From NCBI RefSeq assembly GCF_013284035.1, contig NZ_CP054141.1, forward strand, positions 3,658,001-3,722,000: a stretch of DNA of 64,000 bases. Reading direction: 5' to 3'. Below are positions 59,602 to 64,000 of this stretch, in pieces. Below the pieces are notes generated by a model that did not search any database, was not told the DNA's origin, and saw nothing but the letters and a program-made list of their open reading frames with translations. Position numbers and translations under genes: made by a program. The first letter of the stretch is position 1. Each line of letters opens with the position of its first letter. This DNA comes from Flavobacterium sp. M31R6. GTDB lineage: Bacteria; Bacteroidota; Bacteroidia; Flavobacteriales; Flavobacteriaceae.

Positions 59602-60722
59602 CATATTTAAAAATAGTCATTCTAACATTACTCTTTTGTAATCTGCCTAGCTTTTCCCTGGTACATCTGGATGCTACTACCGGAGCTTTTTTGAGTTATG
59701 GGACTTTCTTTCTTATTATTATTTATTTTCTCCATAAAAAGGAAATGCCAATTGTCCCTTTGGTTATTCTTGGACTATCGTATTTCTTAATTTCGATCCT
59801 CATCGATTCTCAGAATTCAGAAGGGTTCATGGCTACTTTTATCAAATATTTAATTTTTGTAACCATGGGGGCCAGTGTGATAAAAGATGTTACAAAAAAT
59901 GAAATATTCACTTTGCTATTGATTGGCGCATTCAGTATCATATACGAATCAATCTTTGTAATAGATATCGGAGGCCGTTATAGTGGTTTTTACTTGAACC
60001 CAAATTTTGCCGGTTGTATCTGTATTCTTGGCTACTGTTTTAGTTTTTCAATTTCTGACAAAAAAATAAAAATTATTGGGCAAATCTTGTTTTCCTATGC
60101 AGGTTTTGTAACCTTTTCAAGAACTTTTTTATTGCTTTGGGTACTCGTTAATATTCTTTCCTTATCCATCAGTTATAAAAATTCCTACAAAATTATTTTA
60201 GGAATTGTATTGATTAGTTTTTTTGTTTCTTTTGGAAATAAATTTGATTTTAATACAAAACGTCTTGAGGCATTCGCCACTATACTCGATGGAAAAATTA
60301 GTCAGGATTTAGCCGAAAATTCAAGAACATTAACTTGGGCTAAATATTATGATCGGATTTTAGATCATCCATTTTTCGGAAATGGATATTTGAGTTTTAG
60401 TGGAAAAACATACGGAGAAGATGACAAAGCCTACGGAATAGAGGGTGTGCACAACACTCCGCTTTTAATAATTGGCGAAGCTGGGATATTTGTTTTTCTA
60501 TATTTTTTATGGCTTTACGGAGGGTTCGTTTTGAGTGGCATTCATTATTTCAAACAAGACTTTTTACTTTTATTAGTCTCTTTTTCTCTATTTATTTATA
60601 TGCTAACGACCCATAATTTTTTCAATAATTACATTTTGTTGTCCATATCCATATGGCTTTTTCAACAGATAGAAATAAAGAAAACAGAAGAATATACATG
60701 TTTGGAAACCCTACTTCATTAA
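59598..60722 (+). CDS. O-antigen polymerase/ligase (Wzy/WaaL-like)
   Basis: A 374-residue membrane protein with about ten to eleven hydrophobic helices and a large central loop. It has a Wzy_C/O-antigen-ligase-like core around GRYSGFYLNPNFAGCICILGYCFSFS and, in the loop, NSRTLTWAKYYDRILDHPFFGNGY...GIEGVHNTPLLIIGEAG. The R...R and H in the periplasmic loop are the functional residues in WaaL/Wzy proteins. It overlaps the flippase stop by ATGA. It either polymerises the repeat or joins it to lipid A-core; the operon favours polymerase, the loop pattern both. Confidence 0.82.
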   Translation: MTYLKIVILTLLFCNLPSFSLVHLDATTGAFLSYGTFFLIIIYFLHKKEMPIVPLVILGLSYFLISILIDSQNSEGFMATFIKYLIFVTMGASVIKDVTKNEIFTLLLIGAFSIIYESIFVIDIGGRYSGFYLNPNFAGCICILGYCFSFSISDKKIKIIGQILFSYAGFVTFSRTFLLLWVLVNILSLSISYKNSYKIILGIVLISFFVSFGNKFDFNTKRLEAFATILDGKISQDLAENSRTLTWAKYYDRILDHPFFGNGYLSFSGKTYGEDDKAYGIEGVHNTPLLIIGEAGIFVFLYFLWLYGGFVLSGIHYFKQDFLLLLVSFSLFIYMLTTHNFFNNYILLSISIWLFQQIEIKKTEEYTCLETLLH

Positions 60723-60735
60723 AACCCCAAATAAT

Positions 60736-62547
60736 ATGTGTGGTATTTATGTAACTAATATTCCCTTTGTAGAAGAAGAGGTCAAAAACAAACTAGCATC
60801 CATACAATTTAGAGGCCCTGATAATACCGGAATCCAAAAAAAAGGTGATCTGACCTTTGGACATCTACGTTTAGCTATTGTCGATTTGGATGTTCGTTCC
60901 AATCAACCAATGCAATTTGAAGAATTTACAATCGTTTTTAATGGCGAGATATACAATTTTGCAGCAATAAAAGAGGAATTAATTGCACTTGGTCATACAT
61001 TTCGCACCACTGGAGATACAGAGGTTTTATTGAAAGGGTACCGACAATGGGGAGAAAAAATAGTCCCAAAATTAAATGGAATGTTTGCATTTGCCGTCTA
61101 CAATGCAACTTCAAATAAGCTATTTTGCTCGCGAGATCGTTTGGGTGTCAAACCTTTTTATTTTTCTTGGAGCAACGGAAAATTCGAAATTTGCAGTCAG
61201 TTACGTCCCATTTGCCAAAATAAAAAATTGAATGAAGCAGCTATTTCTATGTATTTGGATTGTACTTATATTCCAAGTCCATTTACCATTTTTCAAGATG
61301 TACACAAATTACCTCCAGGAAATAATTTAGAAATTGATTTAACAACAAAACGGTATTCCATATCAAAATATTGGGATTTAGAGCCTGTCAAAATATCGAA
61401 ATTAACATACGACGAAGCCAAAGAAAAGCTACACGAGCTAATACAAGATGCAGTAAAAATTAGGTTGCAGGCTGATGTTCCTTTCGGGACTTTCCTTTCG
61501 GGTGGAATTGATTCCGCATTGGTTTCCAGTATTGCTTCAAAAATTTCAAAAGAACCGATTCATACTTTCACCATTGGCTTCAAAGACCCAAAATATGATG
61601 AAAGTAAAATTGCTAGTCAATTTGCAACAATTATCAAATCCCAACATTTTGAGACCATTTGTAAACCAGAAGATATCATGAAACTAATTCCTAAGTTAGT
61701 TTCCGTTTATGATGAACCTTTTGGAGACAGCTCGGCATTGCCTTCCCTATTATTGAATAAAATGGCCAAGCAACAGGTAACGATGGCTTTGTCCGGTGAC
61801 GGGGGAGATGAAAGCTTTTTGGGTTACAATCATTTTGATTGGGTTTCCAAATTCAAGATGCTTCTTAAAATGCCTTATTACTTAAGAGTTTTGACAAGCC
61901 ACCTGTTGATTTTTGATGTTTTAGGAAAAAGAACCGAACCCTTGAAACGAATTTTAAAAACAAAATCCAAACACGATTTTATAGCAGGAATATTTGTTGG
62001 TTATAATTCGCTTTTAAAAAATCGGAATTTAGATTGGCTTTCTTTTTATAATGGATTTAAAAAAAAATCCGAAGATTTACATCAAGCCACAGCCGACTTA
62101 AATATCAAATTATGGTTGGAGAACGACAGCAATGTAAAAGTGGATCGAGCCAGTATGGCCTATTCAGTCGAAATTCGCAGTCCCTTTTTAGACTATAGAA
62201 TTATAGAATTGGCCAGAACATTGCCTGTTTCTTATCGGTACCAAAAAGGGAGAAAGAAACGAATTCTGAGAGATATTTTGAAGGAGTATATACCTGAAGA
62301 TGTTTTTGAACAGCCCAAAAAAGGATTTTCAGTTCCAATGGATTCTTGGATCCGCAATGAATTAAAAGAAGAATTTCTTCAAAATTTACCTGATGCTTTT
62401 TTGGAGCAAGTTCCCAATTTGAATGTTCCAAAATTCAAAAAAATGCTTCAAAACCATCTTAACGGAAAACAGGATTACTCCTCCTATATCTGGCGGGTTT
62501 ATGTGTTATCCAAATGGTATCAGGAATTTGGCTATTTTAAAAAATAA
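60736..62547 (+). CDS. asnB: Glutamine-dependent asparagine synthetase-like amidotransferase
   Basis: A 603-residue two-domain enzyme. Cys2 after the initiator Met (MCGIY) is the glutaminase nucleophile; FRGPDNTG, HLRLAIVD, FNGEIYNF and the GDTE motif of the Ntn domain follow. The synthetase domain has the PP-loop FLSGGIDSALVSS (residues ~253-265) and LSGDGGDE. AsnB homologues inside polysaccharide operons are thought to amidate sugar acids rather than aspartate, and the position between a polymerase and a GT4 gene supports that here; housekeeping asparagine synthesis is the alternative. The next gene starts within the stop codon (TAATG). Confidence 0.9.
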   Translation: MCGIYVTNIPFVEEEVKNKLASIQFRGPDNTGIQKKGDLTFGHLRLAIVDLDVRSNQPMQFEEFTIVFNGEIYNFAAIKEELIALGHTFRTTGDTEVLLKGYRQWGEKIVPKLNGMFAFAVYNATSNKLFCSRDRLGVKPFYFSWSNGKFEICSQLRPICQNKKLNEAAISMYLDCTYIPSPFTIFQDVHKLPPGNNLEIDLTTKRYSISKYWDLEPVKISKLTYDEAKEKLHELIQDAVKIRLQADVPFGTFLSGGIDSALVSSIASKISKEPIHTFTIGFKDPKYDESKIASQFATIIKSQHFETICKPEDIMKLIPKLVSVYDEPFGDSSALPSLLLNKMAKQQVTMALSGDGGDESFLGYNHFDWVSKFKMLLKMPYYLRVLTSHLLIFDVLGKRTEPLKRILKTKSKHDFIAGIFVGYNSLLKNRNLDWLSFYNGFKKKSEDLHQATADLNIKLWLENDSNVKVDRASMAYSVEIRSPFLDYRIIELARTLPVSYRYQKGRKKRILRDILKEYIPEDVFEQPKKGFSVPMDSWIRNELKEEFLQNLPDAFLEQVPNLNVPKFKKMLQNHLNGKQDYSSYIWRVYVLSKWYQEFGYFKK

Positions 62548-63617
62548 TGGATAGAAAAAAAATACTATTTGTTGCTCCCACTTTGAAAGCAGGTGGAGCT
62601 GAACGCATAACTGCTTTTCTGGCTCAGAATATAAACACAACTTTATTTGAAGTAAAATTAATCGTTATTGGTTTTGAGAAAGATGCTATTTATGACATTC
62701 AAAACATCGAGACCCATTTCCTTAACAAATCCAGATATTTAAAAGCCATTCCTTTATTGTTACAAATGATAAAAAAAGAAAAACCAAATATTGTTTTTAG
62801 TTCCTCTGGTCATATCAACAGTACAATGGGGCTTTTTAGTTTATTTTTTTCCAAAATAAAATTCATCATCAGGGAAACCAATATCGTTTCTGTAGTGAAT
62901 GAATTTCCGCAGGAAAAAAATCGTCTGTTGTTTTTTTTGATGCAACAATTGTATCCATATTTGGATGTCATCATTTGCCAAAGCCATGATATGAAAACTG
63001 ATTTGGTTCAAAAACTGGCCATTGATTCATCCAAAATCACCGTTATAAACAACCCAATTATAAACGAAATCCAAACCGTAAAACCTAAAAATAAATCGGG
63101 TACCATACGCTTCATTACTGTTGGGAGAATGAGTTGGATCAAGGGACATTTGCGTATTTTAAAAATATTATCCCAACTAAAATATGATTTTCAATATACC
63201 ATAATTGGAACTGGATTGGAAAACGAATGTCAGATTATTCAAGAAGAAGTCCTGAGACTAAAATTGGAAGAGAAAGTTCATTTTATTCCTTTTACATCTA
63301 ATATTTTAAGTGAAATGCAACAGCATGATTTCTTTTTGCAAGGTTCCTATGTAGAAGGTTTTCCAAATGCATTACTCGAAAGTTGTTCTGTGGGAACTCC
63401 TGTTTTGGCCTTTGAAGCTCCTGGAGGAACAAGAGAAATTATCCAAAACGGTATCAATGGCTATTTGGCAAAAAATGAAACTGAAATGCTTTCGATTTTA
63501 AATAATTTGGAACTCATTCAAAAAATAAAAGCAGAAGACGTCATCCAGAGTGTCTCCAAAAAATTCGACAAATCAAGTATTCTAAATCAATACGAAACTT
63601 TGTTTTTATCTGCATGA
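62547..63617 (+). CDS. Glycosyltransferase family 4
   Basis: A 356-residue GT-B enzyme: KKILFVAPTLKAGGAERITAFLA at the N-terminus; IRFITVGRMSWIKGHLRILKIL as linker to the donor domain; GTGLENECQII; and YVEGFPNALLESCSVGTPVLAFEAPGGTREII with E-x7-E (EGFPNALLES). It shares the plan of the GT4 at 57153 but they are not near-identical. The start overlaps the asnB stop by one base (TAATG) and its stop overlaps the next ATG, which shows tight coupling. Sugar unknown. Confidence 0.9.
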   Translation: MDRKKILFVAPTLKAGGAERITAFLAQNINTTLFEVKLIVIGFEKDAIYDIQNIETHFLNKSRYLKAIPLLLQMIKKEKPNIVFSSSGHINSTMGLFSLFFSKIKFIIRETNIVSVVNEFPQEKNRLLFFLMQQLYPYLDVIICQSHDMKTDLVQKLAIDSSKITVINNPIINEIQTVKPKNKSGTIRFITVGRMSWIKGHLRILKILSQLKYDFQYTIIGTGLENECQIIQEEVLRLKLEEKVHFIPFTSNILSEMQQHDFFLQGSYVEGFPNALLESCSVGTPVLAFEAPGGTREIIQNGINGYLAKNETEMLSILNNLELIQKIKAEDVIQSVSKKFDKSSILNQYETLFLSA

Positions 63618-64000
63618 CGATGAAAGCATTAACCATTTTTACGGCCACTTACAACAGAGGATATTGTTTGTACCAACTTTATGAAAGTCTGGTAAGACAA
63701 ACCCATTCTAGTTTTATTTGGATGGTTATTGATGATGGCTCAACCGATAACACAAGTTCATTAGTACAGTCGTGGATTAAAGAAAATAAAATAGAAATTC
63801 TGTATATCCATCAAGAAAACAAAGGGATGAATGGCGCTCACAATACCGCTTATGCCAATATAAGAACATCGTGGAATGTCAGTATTGACTCGGATGATTA
63901 TATGCCAAATAATGCTGTGGAATTAATCTTGAAAAGCATTCCAAATTTAGATTCCAAATTCGCAGGAATTGTAGGATTGGACAGTGATTTCAAAGGAAAT
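63614..64000 (+). CDS. Glycosyltransferase family 2, N-terminal part (cut by window edge)
   Basis: An open frame of 129 codons runs from ATG 63614 (or ATG 63620) off the right edge. Motifs: LTIFTATYNRGYCLYQLYESL, FIWMVIDDGSTDNT, GMNGAHNTAY and SIDSDDYMP, which are the nucleotide-binding and DxD elements of GT2. The ATGA overlap with the preceding GT4 stop places it in the same operon. No stop is reached, so the C-terminal part and substrate are out of view. Confidence 0.9.
   Translation, partial: MTMKALTIFTATYNRGYCLYQLYESLVRQTHSSFIWMVIDDGSTDNTSSLVQSWIKENKIEILYIHQENKGMNGAHNTAYANIRTSWNVSIDSDDYMPNNAVELILKSIPNLDSKFAGIVGLDSDFKGN

Overview
The window looks like chromosome of a Flavobacterium-type member of the Bacteroidota. 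Support from the sequence: AT-rich DNA with weak Shine-Dalgarno signals; many promoters of the TTG / TAnnTTTG type found in this phylum; two very large secreted proteins ending in gliding/T9SS type B C-terminal domains; a TonB receptor with a carboxypeptidase-regulatory N-terminus; LytS/LytTR regulators with 2TM proteins; and several families of intergenic palindromic repeats. No phage, IS element, CRISPR array, rRNA operon or replication origin was seen.

Layout. (1) 1-8426: cell-surface polysaccharide genes (five GT2 glycosyltransferases including an edge fragment, one GT1/CgeB-like protein, a Kdo-kinase-like LPS kinase on the opposite strand, and a Wzi-type capsule assembly outer-membrane protein between two paralogous GT2 genes). 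(2) 8434-12488: housekeeping genes: a TsaC/Sua5-type tRNA t6A enzyme, CCA-adding enzyme, COX15-type heme A synthase, and a CDP-alcohol phosphatidyltransferase. (3) 12581-19073, minus strand: TonB receptor, DUF2141 protein, TPR-like protein, LytS-type kinase fused to a 2TM domain, two further 2TM proteins, and a LytTR response regulator. (4) 19224-29805: a miscellany of small enzymes and stress-type proteins (DinB-like, YciI-like, SRPBCC, VOC), ClC channel, HPP protein, pRiA4b ORF-3-like protein, S23 four-helix protein, NdpA-like nucleoid protein, a kinase-like orphan and an ABC transporter pair. This region is rich in intergenic repeats. (5) 29819-36650: two T9SS type B surface proteins. (6) 36805-44672: an AraC regulator divergent from a carbohydrate operon (GH127, GH13, esterase, GH92) that has no SusC/SusD pair. 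(7) 44782-56888: typA/bipA, a PAS histidine kinase with a CheY-like receiver, a tRNA-Glu x3 - rpsT unit, proS, a Tyr/Gly/Ser-rich lipoprotein, a FadL-like porin, rimO, a Gly-rich secreted protein and an amidase. (8) 57153-64000: a second polysaccharide operon (GT4, MurJ-family flippase, Wzy/ligase, asparagine synthetase, GT4, GT2 running off the edge).

How the parts connect: the two ends probably build surface glycan (transferases, flippase, polymerase, an amidating AsnB-like enzyme, and Wzi for attachment or assembly). None of the three tRNA-Glu genes encodes CCA, so they depend on the CCA-adding enzyme at 9078. The most unusual material is non-coding: a hairpin element present twice with a diverged but still paired stem, several other repeat families, and an S23 four-helix gene lying between repeat arms. 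The most interesting proteins are a kinase-like orphan at 26574 and a histidine kinase joined in frame to what looks like a complete downstream 2TM gene.
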